Below, piece by piece: positions 1 through 9,918 of a stretch of 64,000 nt of DNA (position 1 is its first letter; each line of letters begins with the position of its first letter). Where the stretch lies: assembly GCA_947501275.1 (NCBI GenBank), contig CANMVD010000001.1, positions 744,001-808,000 on the forward strand. The letters run 5' to 3'. The DNA comes from an uncultured Tateyamaria sp. (GTDB lineage Bacteria; Pseudomonadota; Alphaproteobacteria; Rhodobacterales; Rhodobacteraceae). The notes beneath the pieces were generated by a model that was not told the DNA's origin, ran no database searches, and saw only the letters and a list, made by a program, of their open reading frames with translations. The position numbers and the translations under genes were made by a program.

Positions 1-2
1 CA

Positions 3-491
3 GTTAAAAACGTAGTCAACCGGTTAGTTGAATTAGGTTTTGCTTCTGAAGCAGATTCGTTGATAGCGAACTCAACAGGAATTGATAATACAGCTTCGTT
101 GAAAATTATCCGTGCGAAGATTGCATTGCAACTTGGACGACCTTCTGAAGCGCAAGCAATTTTATTTGGCGTAGAAACACCCAAAGCCAATGCTTTGAAA
201 GCCATAGCAAAGCTACAGTCCGCCGACTTCGACGGAGCCAGAGAGCTCTTTACAAAGCAGGGAGAGAGTAATTTGAGCTTGATATCAGCCTTGATGGCGG
301 AGGATTGGCAATATCTTTCTGAACAGGGAACTGGCGCTTATAGCGCTCTGGCCGAGCTATCTGAGCATACCATTGAAACGGACAATGAGAACGAAGGAAT
401 GCTCGGTCGCGCAACATCTTTTGTTTCAGAAAGTCAAAACGCAAGGCAGATCGTAGGCGATCTTCTCACCGAACAGTCGAACGTTGAATGA
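3..491 (+). CDS. C-terminal part of a hypothetical (possibly TPR-like, helical) protein, truncated by the window start
   Basis: Frame is open from base 3 (VKNVVNRLVELGFASEADSL...) through the listed ORF to TGA at 491; alanine-rich helical character; next to flagellar genes. Confidence 0.55.
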   Translation, partial: VKNVVNRLVELGFASEADSLIANSTGIDNTASLKIIRAKIALQLGRPSEAQAILFGVETPKANALKAIAKLQSADFDGARELFTKQGESNLSLISALMAEDWQYLSEQGTGAYSALAELSEHTIETDNENEGMLGRATSFVSESQNARQIVGDLLTEQSNVE

Positions 492-581
492 TGCCTTGAT
501 ATAAGTTGTCTGAAACTTGGTGATGAATTTTAAACTATTTATCACTAGTTTTAGAAAAGTTGAGAAACCTATGGCAGGCAT

Positions 582-935
582 ATGGCTAAGCTAACAACCA
601 CTTACGTCTATAATTACTTTGATTCTTGCCATCTCGACGGATCGCTACAGGCCGAGTTAAAAAATTCTTGGCGTTACTTGAGAGAGATTTCTGCACGCCT
701 TCATATAAATGAAGATTTCGAATTCTCTAACATTCTAAAGACTTCAGTTCGTAAATGCTGCAACTGCAAGCGAAACTCCCGTCTTCATTTCCAAATTTCC
801 GATACTGGAGCCGCTGTTTCCAGTTTCTTATATTCGTACGCTAATGAGTTTTATACTGCTGCAATCGGCGGCGGTATGAAAATCCATCATAGGTTTCTTC
901 TAAAGTCCCAAATATCGAAAGTTTGCTTGAGATGA
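582..935 (+). CDS. Hypothetical 117 aa protein, translationally coupled to flhA
   Basis: ORF ends in TGA that overlaps the likely flhA ATG (ATGA at 932-935); contains CCNCKR; no family recognised. Confidence 0.5.
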   Translation: MAKLTTTYVYNYFDSCHLDGSLQAELKNSWRYLREISARLHINEDFEFSNILKTSVRKCCNCKRNSRLHFQISDTGAAVSSFLYSYANEFYTAAIGGGMKIHHRFLLKSQISKVCLR

Positions 936-3028
936 GTAGCTCTGGATTCAAGTTGAGCGTGTCGGCCATTTACAACCCCACCGTCCTGCTTGCAGTCGCT
1001 TTGATGGCTATCATCGTAATGATGATTTTGCCCATGCCCGCTTGGGTCTTGGACATCGGTCTAGCCGCTTCATTTGCTCTAGCAATACTCATTTTTACAA
1101 TAACTCTTTTCATAGAACGCCCACTTGATTTTTCTGCGTTCCCTACAATCCTCCTTGCCTCGCTTATGCTGCGCTTGTCGCTCAACGTATCGTCAACCAA
1201 ACTGATTATTGGTGAGGGACATTCGGGAACACATGCCGCTGGAGATGTTATTGAAGGGTTCGCACAGTTTATCATGGGTGGCAGTGTCTTCCTTGGTGTT
1301 GTGGTCTTTTGCGTTCTTCTGATTGTGAATTTCATGGTTATCACCAAAGGCGCAACGCGTATGGCCGAAGTTGGGGCACGTTTTGCATTGGATGGCATGC
1401 CAGGAAAACAGCTCGCAATCGACAGCGACATGTCTGCGGGCGCAATCGATCACAAAGAGGCCAAGGCACGTCGTGAACTTGAACAAGCAGAAACAACTTT
1501 TTTTGGTTCCCTTGACGGTGCTTCGAAGTTCGTAAAGGGCGATGCTGTCGCCGGACTTCTGATTACTTTGTTGAACCTTGTCGCAGGCTTGATCATGGGC
1601 ATTGCAGTTCATGGTATGCCAATCGGAGACGCATTTGAAACCTATGCGATCTTGACCGTCGGTGATGGTTTGGTTTCGCAAATCCCAGCCGTTATCATCT
1701 CAATTGCATCGGCCCTTTTGTTGGCCAAGGGCGGCGCAAAAGGTGCAACTGACCTCGCGGTTTTTCACCAACTGGGCAAACATCCTGCTGCGCTCGCGAC
1801 TGTTGCCGTTTTGATGATAATGCTTGGATTGTTTCCCGGCTTACCTGCATTGCCGTTTGTTTTGGGTGGTCTTGGGCTCGGTACCGCTTCATTTATGATG
1901 CGGAAGCATTTGGCCAAGCATTCAAATTCGTTGGAAATTGTCGATGAAACCCCAGAGCTTCCGGCTGAAAAGTCACTTGGTGATGTTCTTGAACTCGACG
2001 ACATCCATGTGGAGTTCGCCCCGGATCTAGTAAACATGGTACTGGATCCCGGCACCGGTCTGGATGCGCGCATTGCAAATATGCGCACGCATGTGGCTTC
2101 TGTTTTCGGACTTATTTTACCAGAGATTCGGCTTACTGATCACCCGGGGTTGCAAGCTGGAGAGTATGTGCTTCGTATCCAGGGGGTTGAGCAGGCGCGC
2201 GGAACACTACGAGCAGGCGAAGTTTTGGCTCTTGTTCCCGAGGACAGAGGCAATTTACCCGTCGGCGTCGATACGACTGAACCTGTCTATGGTGCGCCGG
2301 CGCGCTGGATCGACCAGCACGCTCAAGATTCTGCAGCCGTATCTGGCGTGACAATCGTTACACCGACGGAAGTACTGGCAACCCACCTTCTGGAAGTTGT
2401 CAAAAAGAACTTCAGCAGGCTGCTAACGCTCAAGTCTTTGCGTCGTTTGCTAAATGAAATGACGAACATCTCTGATCCTGCGCGCGCAGAGGCAAATCGT
2501 AAACTTTTGGATGAACTCATTCCGGATAAGGTGCCAATTGATGTCCTGCATGCCGTTTTGCGTCTCCTTTTGGATGAACAAGTATCTGTCAGAAACTTGC
2601 CGTTGATCCTCGAGGCAACAGCGGAAGCTCGCGCACAAAACGCCCAACCCGAAGCAATCTGCGAGCATGTGCGTCAACGCCTTGGGTTCCAGTTGGTCGC
2701 GGAAATGCGGCGGCCTGATGGTTCTTTGCCGCTCATTCAACTTGCGCCAGAATGGGAGGATGTCTTTGCCAGTTACCAAGTTAACGCTGAACGTGGTTTG
2801 GACGTCGCCTTACCACCAGATTTGTTCAACAAGCTCGCTCTGAATATGTCGGACAAATTGCAGGAAGCCAGCGGTCAGGGTGTTTTCCCGGCTGTTGTGA
2901 CGAATACAAGGCGGCGGCGTTTTGTCAAAACGCTCATGCGCGCTAAAGGGATAACCAACCCGGTGTTGTCTTTTGAAGAAATCGGGATCGATGCACAGCC
3001 TGCATTGGTCGGAATCGTGGCAGCATGA
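932..3028 (+). CDS. flhA: Flagellar biosynthesis protein FlhA
   Basis: FHIPEP-family motifs (PTILLASLMLRLSLNVSSTKLII, GDAVAGLLITLLNLVAGLIMG); ATG at 932 preferred over TTG at 923. Confidence 0.97.
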   Translation: MSSSGFKLSVSAIYNPTVLLAVALMAIIVMMILPMPAWVLDIGLAASFALAILIFTITLFIERPLDFSAFPTILLASLMLRLSLNVSSTKLIIGEGHSGTHAAGDVIEGFAQFIMGGSVFLGVVVFCVLLIVNFMVITKGATRMAEVGARFALDGMPGKQLAIDSDMSAGAIDHKEAKARRELEQAETTFFGSLDGASKFVKGDAVAGLLITLLNLVAGLIMGIAVHGMPIGDAFETYAILTVGDGLVSQIPAVIISIASALLLAKGGAKGATDLAVFHQLGKHPAALATVAVLMIMLGLFPGLPALPFVLGGLGLGTASFMMRKHLAKHSNSLEIVDETPELPAEKSLGDVLELDDIHVEFAPDLVNMVLDPGTGLDARIANMRTHVASVFGLILPEIRLTDHPGLQAGEYVLRIQGVEQARGTLRAGEVLALVPEDRGNLPVGVDTTEPVYGAPARWIDQHAQDSAAVSGVTIVTPTEVLATHLLEVVKKNFSRLLTLKSLRRLLNEMTNISDPARAEANRKLLDELIPDKVPIDVLHAVLRLLLDEQVSVRNLPLILEATAEARAQNAQPEAICEHVRQRLGFQLVAEMRRPDGSLPLIQLAPEWEDVFASYQVNAERGLDVALPPDLFNKLALNMSDKLQEASGQGVFPAVVTNTRRRRFVKTLMRAKGITNPVLSFEEIGIDAQPALVGIVAA

Positions 3029-3795
3029 CAGCTACAGCAGATCTCTTGTCAATGCTGCAAACGCAGCTTTGGTTAGGATTCATCGTATTTCTTCGAGTGG
3101 CTGCGACCGTCTCGCTTTTGCCAGCATTTGGCGAAAGGTCTGTACCGATGCAGATCAAACTTGTGATTACTTTGGCATTTACATTGATCGTTGCTCCAAT
3201 CGTTTCGCAAGATGTGCCCTCTATGAGTGTGTCAAATGTCGGATTGCTTACCCTGACAGAAACGGCGTCAGGTTTATTGATCGGTTTAGGATTAAGGTTG
3301 TTCATTCTTGCGCTGCAAACCGCAGGCGCGATCGCGGCGCAATCGACTTCGCTTTCCCAAATTTTGGGTGGCGCGGCTATCGAACCATTGCCTGCAATGG
3401 GGTATATTCTGACAGTAGGCGCGCTCGCCCTGGCAGTGATGTCAGGGCTTCATATCAAAGCTGCGCATCTGCTGATTCATTCATACACACTCTTGCCCAT
3501 AGGATTCTTTGCCGGTGGCAGTGATGTGGCGGATTGGGGTGTCGCTCAAATCAGTCACGCGTTCGGGCTCGCTTTTCTGCTCGCTGCGCCCTTTGTCTTG
3601 ATGTCCGTTCTGTACAACCTCGCGCTTGGCGTCATCAACAAAGCAATGCCACAGCTGATGGTTGCATTTGTCGGCGCACCAGTCATCACATTGGGTGGAC
3701 TTTTTATTCTGTTCCTGGCGGCTCCAACGATCTTGAGCGTCTGGCTTGCCGGGCTTGATGGATACATGGCTAATCCGTTTGGACCCCGGCAATGA
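3025..3795 (+). CDS. fliR: Flagellar biosynthesis protein FliR
   Basis: FliR-like membrane protein of 256 aa between flhA and flhB, ATGA overlaps on both sides. Confidence 0.93.
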   Translation: MTATADLLSMLQTQLWLGFIVFLRVAATVSLLPAFGERSVPMQIKLVITLAFTLIVAPIVSQDVPSMSVSNVGLLTLTETASGLLIGLGLRLFILALQTAGAIAAQSTSLSQILGGAAIEPLPAMGYILTVGALALAVMSGLHIKAAHLLIHSYTLLPIGFFAGGSDVADWGVAQISHAFGLAFLLAAPFVLMSVLYNLALGVINKAMPQLMVAFVGAPVITLGGLFILFLAAPTILSVWLAGLDGYMANPFGPRQ

Positions 3796-4877
3796 GTGGG
3801 CAGGACGAAGATCAGGACAAGTCTTTTGACCCAACCCCACAAAAGCTGCAGGAAGCACGCAAGAAAGGCGAAGTCGCCAAGTCAACAGATCTGCAAACGG
3901 CCGCCGCCTACATGGGATTGACGCTGGCCGTGCTTGCCTTGGGAAATCACGCCATCACATCATTTGGCACACATATGATGGCGATTCTGGACCAGGCAGA
4001 GAGCATTGCAGATCAAGTGTTCGAAGGGGGGCCTGTGGCTCCTTTGAGTGGGTGGATGTGGGTTGTCGCCAGTGATCTCGGCCCACTGTTCGCCGTTCCC
4101 GCGATCGCAGTCCTCTGCACGATTTTGGCGCAACGTGCGTTCGTTGTTGCGCCAACGAAACTGCAGCCGAAACTGTCACGGATATCTCTGCTCCAGAATG
4201 CCAAACAGAAGTTTGGACGCGGCGGATTTTTTGAATTTGGAAAGAGCTTTGCAAAGCTGCTGATATACTCGGGCTGTCTTGCACTCTTCCTATCCGCCAA
4301 ACTGCCCGAAATGGTCAGCGTCATTCATAATGCGCCGGGTGGTGTTGTCTTGTTGTTGGCTGAGCTGTGTATCAGCTTTCTATTCGTTGTGGTGATCGTC
4401 TCATTTGTGATCGGTGGGATCGACGCGGTGTGGCAGCATCACGAACACTTGCGCAAAAACCGCATGTCACGAAAAGAGATCATGGATGAGAATAAAAACT
4501 CCGAAGGCGATCCTCATTTGAAACAAGAGCGCCGCGCGCGTGCGCAGACGATTGCATCCAGACAGATGATGTCGGATGTTCCGGAAGCAGACGTGGTTAT
4601 CGTGAACCCGACGCACTTTGCCGTTGCTTTGAAATGGAGCAGAACCGCCGGCACGGCGCCTGTTTGTGTTGCTAAAGGTGTCGACGAAATTGCCTTACGG
4701 ATTCGCGAGATTGCGATGGAGGCTGGTGTTCCTATTCACCGTGACCCGCCGACTGCACGGGCTTTGCACTCTGTGTCTGAAGTTGGTGAAGAAGTGCCGC
4801 CCAATCACTACCAAGCAGTAGCGGCGGCCATTCGTTTTGCAGATCAATTGCGCGCACGAGCGCGCCATGGAGTTTGA
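3792..4877 (+). CDS. flhB: Flagellar biosynthesis protein FlhB
   Basis: SFDPTPQKLQEARKKGEVAKS N-terminus and the autocleavage motif NPTHFAVAL. Confidence 0.96.
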   Translation: MSGQDEDQDKSFDPTPQKLQEARKKGEVAKSTDLQTAAAYMGLTLAVLALGNHAITSFGTHMMAILDQAESIADQVFEGGPVAPLSGWMWVVASDLGPLFAVPAIAVLCTILAQRAFVVAPTKLQPKLSRISLLQNAKQKFGRGGFFEFGKSFAKLLIYSGCLALFLSAKLPEMVSVIHNAPGGVVLLLAELCISFLFVVVIVSFVIGGIDAVWQHHEHLRKNRMSRKEIMDENKNSEGDPHLKQERRARAQTIASRQMMSDVPEADVVIVNPTHFAVALKWSRTAGTAPVCVAKGVDEIALRIREIAMEAGVPIHRDPPTARALHSVSEVGEEVPPNHYQAVAAAIRFADQLRARARHGV

Positions 4878-5278
4878 ACATGGACTTAGCGCAGCTTCAA
4901 ATTCTTACAGAAATTCAATTCCAGAGATCGCATCAGGGTTTGTCTGAGCTGTTGCACCGCGAGACGGAGCTACGATCAGAGCTTTCCCGTTTACGTGCTC
5001 TGGCAAAAGAGACACATTCGCTGCCGCCAGAACAAGCGCCTATGCGGTCCATCGGTGCGGATTTGATATGGCTCAAGTGGATTTCTCAAACCACCCGAGA
5101 GTTGAACATTAAACTGGCTCAGGTCCTGGTCGAGAAAGACGCGTTGATGGCCGGGCACAAACGTGCCTTTGGCAAGAAAGCAGTGGCAGAACAACTGCAC
5201 AAGGACAGCATGTCAGCAAAAAAGAAAGCCCAACAGGACGCCGCATTGAAACGAACAATTGAACAGTTTGTGCTGTGA
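4874..5278 (+). CDS. Small coiled-coil protein, FliJ-like by size and context
   Basis: 134 aa, charged and helical, overlaps the flhB stop; no sequence-level family recognition. Confidence 0.6.
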   Translation: MNMDLAQLQILTEIQFQRSHQGLSELLHRETELRSELSRLRALAKETHSLPPEQAPMRSIGADLIWLKWISQTTRELNIKLAQVLVEKDALMAGHKRAFGKKAVAEQLHKDSMSAKKKAQQDAALKRTIEQFVL

Positions 5279-5289
5279 CTTGGGCCCGG

Positions 5290-5787
5290 TCAGTAGTCTT
5301 GCCGAGCGATTTCGACAATCAATACGTCCGTGATGTTGTCACCCATATCTCTTTTTGCGACTTCGCGCAAAGCGCTGCGCAGAACCGCAAGGTTGTTGGC
5401 GTTGGTAAATGCGCCATCAAAGCCACCAATATTGGCGTGATCAAATAGAACCTGAAGAAAACTATCACGCAGCTTTGGTTCCTTGGCATAGATGGCATCC
5501 TTCCGTCCGGCTGGCACTTCAACACTCAACGACAGAACGACCAGAGCTTGCACTTGTGTATGATTCACGACAGGTACGACAAACTGATTGTTCATTTTGA
5601 CGTATTCACGATCAAGTGGTGGCCCTTCTTCAGAAGCCGCGGCTTCGATCGTTGCTTTTTCTTCTTCTTTCTCTTTCTCAGCCACCACGACTTCCAGATC
5701 CGGCGCCGGACGCAAGAAAATACCCGCGCCCACACCAGCGCCTGATCCAACGAGCAGTAGTATCAACGGCAAAAGCTTCTTGATCAT
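5290..5787 (-). CDS. fliL: Flagellar basal body-associated protein FliL
   Basis: Single N-terminal TM, FliL-like body (LVVLSLSVEVPAG...LREVAKRDMGDNITDVLI). Confidence 0.85.
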   Translation of the reverse strand: MIKKLLPLILLLVGSGAGVGAGIFLRPAPDLEVVVAEKEKEEEKATIEAAASEEGPPLDREYVKMNNQFVVPVVNHTQVQALVVLSLSVEVPAGRKDAIYAKEPKLRDSFLQVLFDHANIGGFDGAFTNANNLAVLRSALREVAKRDMGDNITDVLIVEIARQDY

Positions 5788-5796
5788 TTCGCGCTC

Positions 5797-6540
5797 CTAA
5801 AATGGCAGGATAACGTCCAGAACCTGCTGGCCAATCCGCGGTTGCTGAACATCCGTGATCTGTCCACGACCGCCATATGAAACGCGTGCCGAGGCAATCT
5901 TGTCATATGTAATCTCGTTCTGACGAGAGATGTCCTCGGGCCGAACATACCCTGACACCAGCAACTCTCTCAGCTCGAAATTGACGCGCAGTTCCTGCGA
6001 TCCTGTGATCGAAAGCACGCCATTGGGCAAAACATCGACAATTGTCGCTGCCACGCGCAACGTTAGCTTTTCATTGCGCTTGACCGACCCATCTCCGCTC
6101 GAATTGCTGCTGGAATTGATCGAAACAAGTTCGGATGCTGATGCCCCTTCCGGAAGATTTTCATCAAGACGCTGAGGTAAACCGCCCAACTGGGGTACGC
6201 CCAGTGTCTCTGATCCTGATCGAGATCGTTCAGTCTCATTTGAAATCTCTGCACGTTCGTCGATTTCGATCACGACCGTCAGAATATCACCCCTTTGCAT
6301 GGCGCGGCGATCGCCAAGGAGAGACCCACGTTGGCCACTCCACAGTGAGGCCTGATCCAACGCTGTTGTTTCCTCGACCCTGAGCGGCAAGGCAGACGAA
6401 ACCATTGCAGAATGCTCGCGCGAATCTAAAGGGTTGGTCAAAGAGGGTTCTTTGCCCAAGTGGTCGGACCGACCACAGCCCACGACCACGAAGCATAGCA
6501 GAATTGGAACAATAGGACGAACGGCTTTCGTATAGTTCAT
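5797..6540 (-). CDS. flgH: Flagellar L-ring protein FlgH
   Basis: RAMQRGDILTVVIEIDERAEISNETERSRSGSE, VNFELRELLVSGYVRPEDISRQNEI. Confidence 0.95.
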   Translation of the reverse strand: MNYTKAVRPIVPILLCFVVVGCGRSDHLGKEPSLTNPLDSREHSAMVSSALPLRVEETTALDQASLWSGQRGSLLGDRRAMQRGDILTVVIEIDERAEISNETERSRSGSETLGVPQLGGLPQRLDENLPEGASASELVSINSSSNSSGDGSVKRNEKLTLRVAATIVDVLPNGVLSITGSQELRVNFELRELLVSGYVRPEDISRQNEITYDKIASARVSYGGRGQITDVQQPRIGQQVLDVILPF

Positions 6541-6953
6541 TGGGTCACCTTGATTGATCCATCTGCTAGGACGAGGCCAAACAGAGTGGCGCGCGATTGC
6601 AGGTTCATAATGCGAATTCGATCGCCTACGCCGCCCCGTTCCATGGCGCGGCCTTCGGTTGTGATGGTCAGACCAGTCGCCGCAAAGAGCAGTGGAACGA
6701 TTTGATTTCTGTTTACGATCGCCGGTGGGCCAATGGCTTCAAACGCAATCGGCCGCCCTGCGTAAAGCGCAACGCGTGCTTCTTGCCCGACAACATCAGA
6801 AACTCGATCAAACGCACCAGGATGGTCTCCGTCGCGAATGGTCAGATCCGTCACGGTGATCAATGCGCCGGGTCGCAGCGTCCTGGTCGGGGTCACTACG
6901 TCAGCAATCGCCGCGCCTGACAGAAGGAAAAAAATGAGCAAACTGCGCATCAT
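6537..6953 (-). CDS. flgA: Flagellar P-ring assembly chaperone FlgA
   Basis: SAF-like region plus position between flgH and flgG. Confidence 0.85.
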   Translation of the reverse strand: MMRSLLIFFLLSGAAIADVVTPTRTLRPGALITVTDLTIRDGDHPGAFDRVSDVVGQEARVALYAGRPIAFEAIGPPAIVNRNQIVPLLFAATGLTITTEGRAMERGGVGDRIRIMNLQSRATLFGLVLADGSIKVTQ

Positions 6954-7735
6954 CTTACCTGTGTCATTGCGCTCATCATCTGATCAGCAGCAGAGATGAC
7001 TTTGGAATTCATTTCGTATCCGCGTTGGGCAGCAATCAGATCGGTGATCTCGCGTACGGCATCCACCGAGCTATCTTCCAAAAATCCTTGCCGTAGCGGA
7101 CCAAGACCATCCAGACCGGGGGTGGAAACCAGAGCCGGGCCCGAGGCTTCGGTTTCGGCAAATAGGTTGCTTCCAAGGGCTTCCAGCCCTTTGGCGTTTG
7201 TGAACCCGGCAAGATCAAACTGCCCAATTTGCTGAGCAGCGGTGGTATCTGCGAAATAGACATACACTTCGCCATCTGCATTTATCGAAACGCTGCGCGC
7301 ATCCGCTGGAATAACGATTTCCGGTGACACGGTGTACCCGTCTGACGTTACGATCACACCTTCGGCCGTACGCTTCAACGCTCCATCGCGCGTGTAAGCG
7401 GTTTGCCCAGATGGTAATGTTACTTCAAGATATCCGTTGCCGTCGATGGCTATATCGAGATCTCCGCCCGTCGCGGAAAGCGATCCCTGAGACAGATTCA
7501 CAGAAACCGCAGACGGACGAACGCCGAGCCCAAGCTGTACCCCGGTTGGCAGTACGGTCCCATCAGATGCATTGATCGACCCTGGCCGTGTCATCTGCTG
7601 ATAGTGGAGGTCCGCAAACTCGGCGCGCCGCGCGTTATATCCGGTCGTACTCATGTTCGCGAGGTTGTTCGAAATCGTTTCGACCCGCATCTGTTGAGCC
7701 AACATGCCTGTGGCTGCGATTTTTAACGCGCGCAT
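6950..7735 (-). CDS. flgG: Flagellar distal rod protein FlgG
   Basis: MRALKIAATGMLAQQMRVETISNNLANMSTTGYNARRAEFADL ... GYEMNSKVISAADQMM. Confidence 0.97.
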   Translation of the reverse strand: MRALKIAATGMLAQQMRVETISNNLANMSTTGYNARRAEFADLHYQQMTRPGSINASDGTVLPTGVQLGLGVRPSAVSVNLSQGSLSATGGDLDIAIDGNGYLEVTLPSGQTAYTRDGALKRTAEGVIVTSDGYTVSPEIVIPADARSVSINADGEVYVYFADTTAAQQIGQFDLAGFTNAKGLEALGSNLFAETEASGPALVSTPGLDGLGPLRQGFLEDSSVDAVREITDLIAAQRGYEMNSKVISAADQMMSAMTQVR

Positions 7736-7745
7736 CGTGTTCTCC

Positions 7746-8465
7746 TCAGTTGGATTTCATCATCGCGTCCATGGACCGGCGAACGCGTTCATCTTCAGAA
7801 TCAAGAAAGCTCTGACCCATCTCATAGGCACGCTGCACTTCGATCATCCGGGCGATTTGCGTAATAGCGTCGACGTTTGATGCCTCCACAAAGCCCTGCA
7901 TGACACGCCCGTTTTCTGCCGGCTCAAAACCACCATCTGCACGGAACATAACGCCGCCCTCTCGGATCATGTCTGTGCCTTCAAGCGGGCGAACCAGCCC
8001 GATCTGTCCAGCGAGAACGCCGTCCGCGCTCATCGTACCATCGGGAGAAACCGCAATGCTTTTGGCGCCGGGGGGAACAAACAGCGGAGCCCCGCCCGCA
8101 TCAAGCACCCGGTATCCATCAAACGTGACCAGATCCCCTTCTCCATTTGAGGAAAACCCACCAGCCCGTGTGAGCCGCTCACCATCAGGTGTCTCAATCA
8201 AAAAATACCCGTCGCCTTCAATCGCGAAGTCAAAGGTGCCACCAGTTTGCTGCAACGCGCCTTGTTCAAAGGACGTACGCCGCACGTTGCCTTGCCCCAT
8301 GGAAAGCGACGCACCACCATCGACACCTTTCACATACTCAGAGAAAATTACGCCTTCCTGCCGATATCCCGTGGTCGCCGCATTTGCGATGTTGTTCGCG
8401 ACGACCTGCATTTCACGCATGAGGCCGTTTTGCCGTGTCAGTGTAACGTAACCTGTGCTGTCCAC
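7746..8465 (-). CDS. flgF: Flagellar rod protein FlgF
   Basis: Flagellar rod/hook motif NIANAATTGYRQEG; C-terminal MIEVQRAYEMGQSFLDSEDERVR. Confidence 0.93.
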   Translation of the reverse strand: MDSTGYVTLTRQNGLMREMQVVANNIANAATTGYRQEGVIFSEYVKGVDGGASLSMGQGNVRRTSFEQGALQQTGGTFDFAIEGDGYFLIETPDGERLTRAGGFSSNGEGDLVTFDGYRVLDAGGAPLFVPPGAKSIAVSPDGTMSADGVLAGQIGLVRPLEGTDMIREGGVMFRADGGFEPAENGRVMQGFVEASNVDAITQIARMIEVQRAYEMGQSFLDSEDERVRRSMDAMMKSN

Positions 8466-8466
8466 G

Positions 8467-8736
8467 CTAACCTCCTACAATTATTGGAATAAGTCGATCT
8501 TGGAAAAACGAAACGAGGGTGTGGGTCATGAAACCCATCGAGACCCAGAAGACGACCACAATCGCCGCAAGTTTGGGCACAAAGGTGAGCGTCATCTCCT
8601 GGATTGACGTCAAGGCCTGCACCAATCCGATAGATACACCAGCTACCAATGCAACGGTCAGAATGGGTACAGACACAATGACGGCCACCCACAACCCTTG
8701 CCGCAACGTGTCAAAAAAGATGACCTCATTCAGCAT
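8467..8736 (-). CDS. fliQ: Flagellar export protein FliQ
   Basis: 89 aa, two TM segments, FliQ motifs (ALTSIQEMTLTFVPKLAAIVV). Confidence 0.94.
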   Translation of the reverse strand: MLNEVIFFDTLRQGLWVAVIVSVPILTVALVAGVSIGLVQALTSIQEMTLTFVPKLAAIVVVFWVSMGFMTHTLVSFFQDRLIPIIVGG

Positions 8737-9020
8737 CAGACAGGCATCCGGAGAATTTCCTGATAGGCTTCCACCACCTTATTGCGGACCGTCACCGCAG
8801 TTTCGACTGCCAGCTCGGTTTGCGCCAAGGCTTGCACCAGCGCGTGCGGATCGACGTCACCGGTCATCGCTTTTTGCGACACCTGTTCGCCTTGCGCCAA
8901 TGTATTGGTAAAGTCGGCCATCATCTGACCGAACATCGACCCGCCATCAGCCGCGACTGGTTGCGTTGCTGGGCGAGATGCAGCGTACTTTTGTACTGCT
9001 GAAATTGCTGCTGTATCCAT
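8736..9020 (-). CDS. fliE: Hook-basal body complex protein FliE
   Basis: FliE C-terminus (AVETAVTVRNKVVEAYQEILRMPV). Confidence 0.93.
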   Translation of the reverse strand: MDTAAISAVQKYAASRPATQPVAADGGSMFGQMMADFTNTLAQGEQVSQKAMTGDVDPHALVQALAQTELAVETAVTVRNKVVEAYQEILRMPV

Positions 9021-9046
9021 TCTGGATCTCCTTGATTTTGCGTCGT

Positions 9047-9433
9047 TTAACGACGCAGCAGTTGCATCAATCCGGCCGACATTTGTCTGGCCTGTTCAAA
9101 CATCTTCAGGTTTGCCTCATAGCTACGCTGCGCTTCGCGCGCGTCAGCCAGTTCGATCAAAAGATCGACATTTGATCCGTCGTAATGGCCGGATCCATCC
9201 GCCATTGGATGTGAAGGATCAAAAATGCGCTCAAGTGGTTGGTCATCCAGCTTCATCCGGCCCACTTCGACTTGCGAGACACCCGACCCGAAAGCTGTTT
9301 CAAACGGAATCATCTTGCGGCGATATCCGGGCGTATCAGCGTTCGAAATATTTTCGGACAGATGACGCAACCGCGAGGCTTGGGCTTGAAGACCACTCGC
9401 CGACACAGACAAAGCTTTGGAGAAATCAGTCAT
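9047..9433 (-). CDS. flgC: Flagellar rod protein FlgC
   Basis: LSVSASGLQAQASRLRHLSENISNADTPGYRRK, EAQRSYEANLKMFEQA. Confidence 0.94.
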   Translation of the reverse strand: MTDFSKALSVSASGLQAQASRLRHLSENISNADTPGYRRKMIPFETAFGSGVSQVEVGRMKLDDQPLERIFDPSHPMADGSGHYDGSNVDLLIELADAREAQRSYEANLKMFEQARQMSAGLMQLLRR

Positions 9434-9444
9434 TTAACTTGCTC

Positions 9445-9837
9445 CTATTGCCGGCCGAGGCTGGTGCGCAGGATACTCAGCGCTGAGCCGTAGATAGCGA
9501 GGGAGCGGTCGTGCTGCCGTTTGGCTTCTGTTCCGCGCAACATTTCCTGATCAATTGACACACTGTTTCCGTCGGGTGACGCAAACGTCGGGTCCTTGAT
9601 CAAATGGTCTGTCGATGGTGCATTGCCATTGCCGTGCAAGTGGCCAGAGCGTGTCGCATAAAGAGCGGCGCTGTCACTCTCCTGCGGCGCGTATACTTCC
9701 TGAAACGACATCATGTCGCGCGCGACATAACCGGGCGTGTCCGCGTTGGCCACATTCTGGGCCACCACCGATTGCTTCTGCCCAGCATGGACGGCCATAG
9801 CGTATGCCGTTTTGAATACGGCCAGGTTTTCGAACAT
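9445..9837 (-). CDS. flgB: Flagellar rod protein FlgB
   Basis: MFENLAVFKTAYAMAVHAGQKQSVVAQNVANADTPGYVARD; start placed at this internal Met. Confidence 0.92.
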   Translation of the reverse strand: MFENLAVFKTAYAMAVHAGQKQSVVAQNVANADTPGYVARDMMSFQEVYAPQESDSAALYATRSGHLHGNGNAPSTDHLIKDPTFASPDGNSVSIDQEMLRGTEAKRQHDRSLAIYGSALSILRTSLGRQ

Positions 9838-9918
9838 CGGGGCTTCTCCCTCGAGTAATTTCAACCAAGGCTTAACTGTGATTCCTTTAAAAACTGTTTC
9901 AGAAATCTGGAGGATTCG

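Noticed and set aside
9838-9918. Possible CtrA site in the flgB/fliI divergent region (TTAA ... TTAA)
   Set aside because: The two TTAA half-sites (TTAACTGTGATTCCTTTAA) are not at the 7-bp spacing of the CtrA consensus
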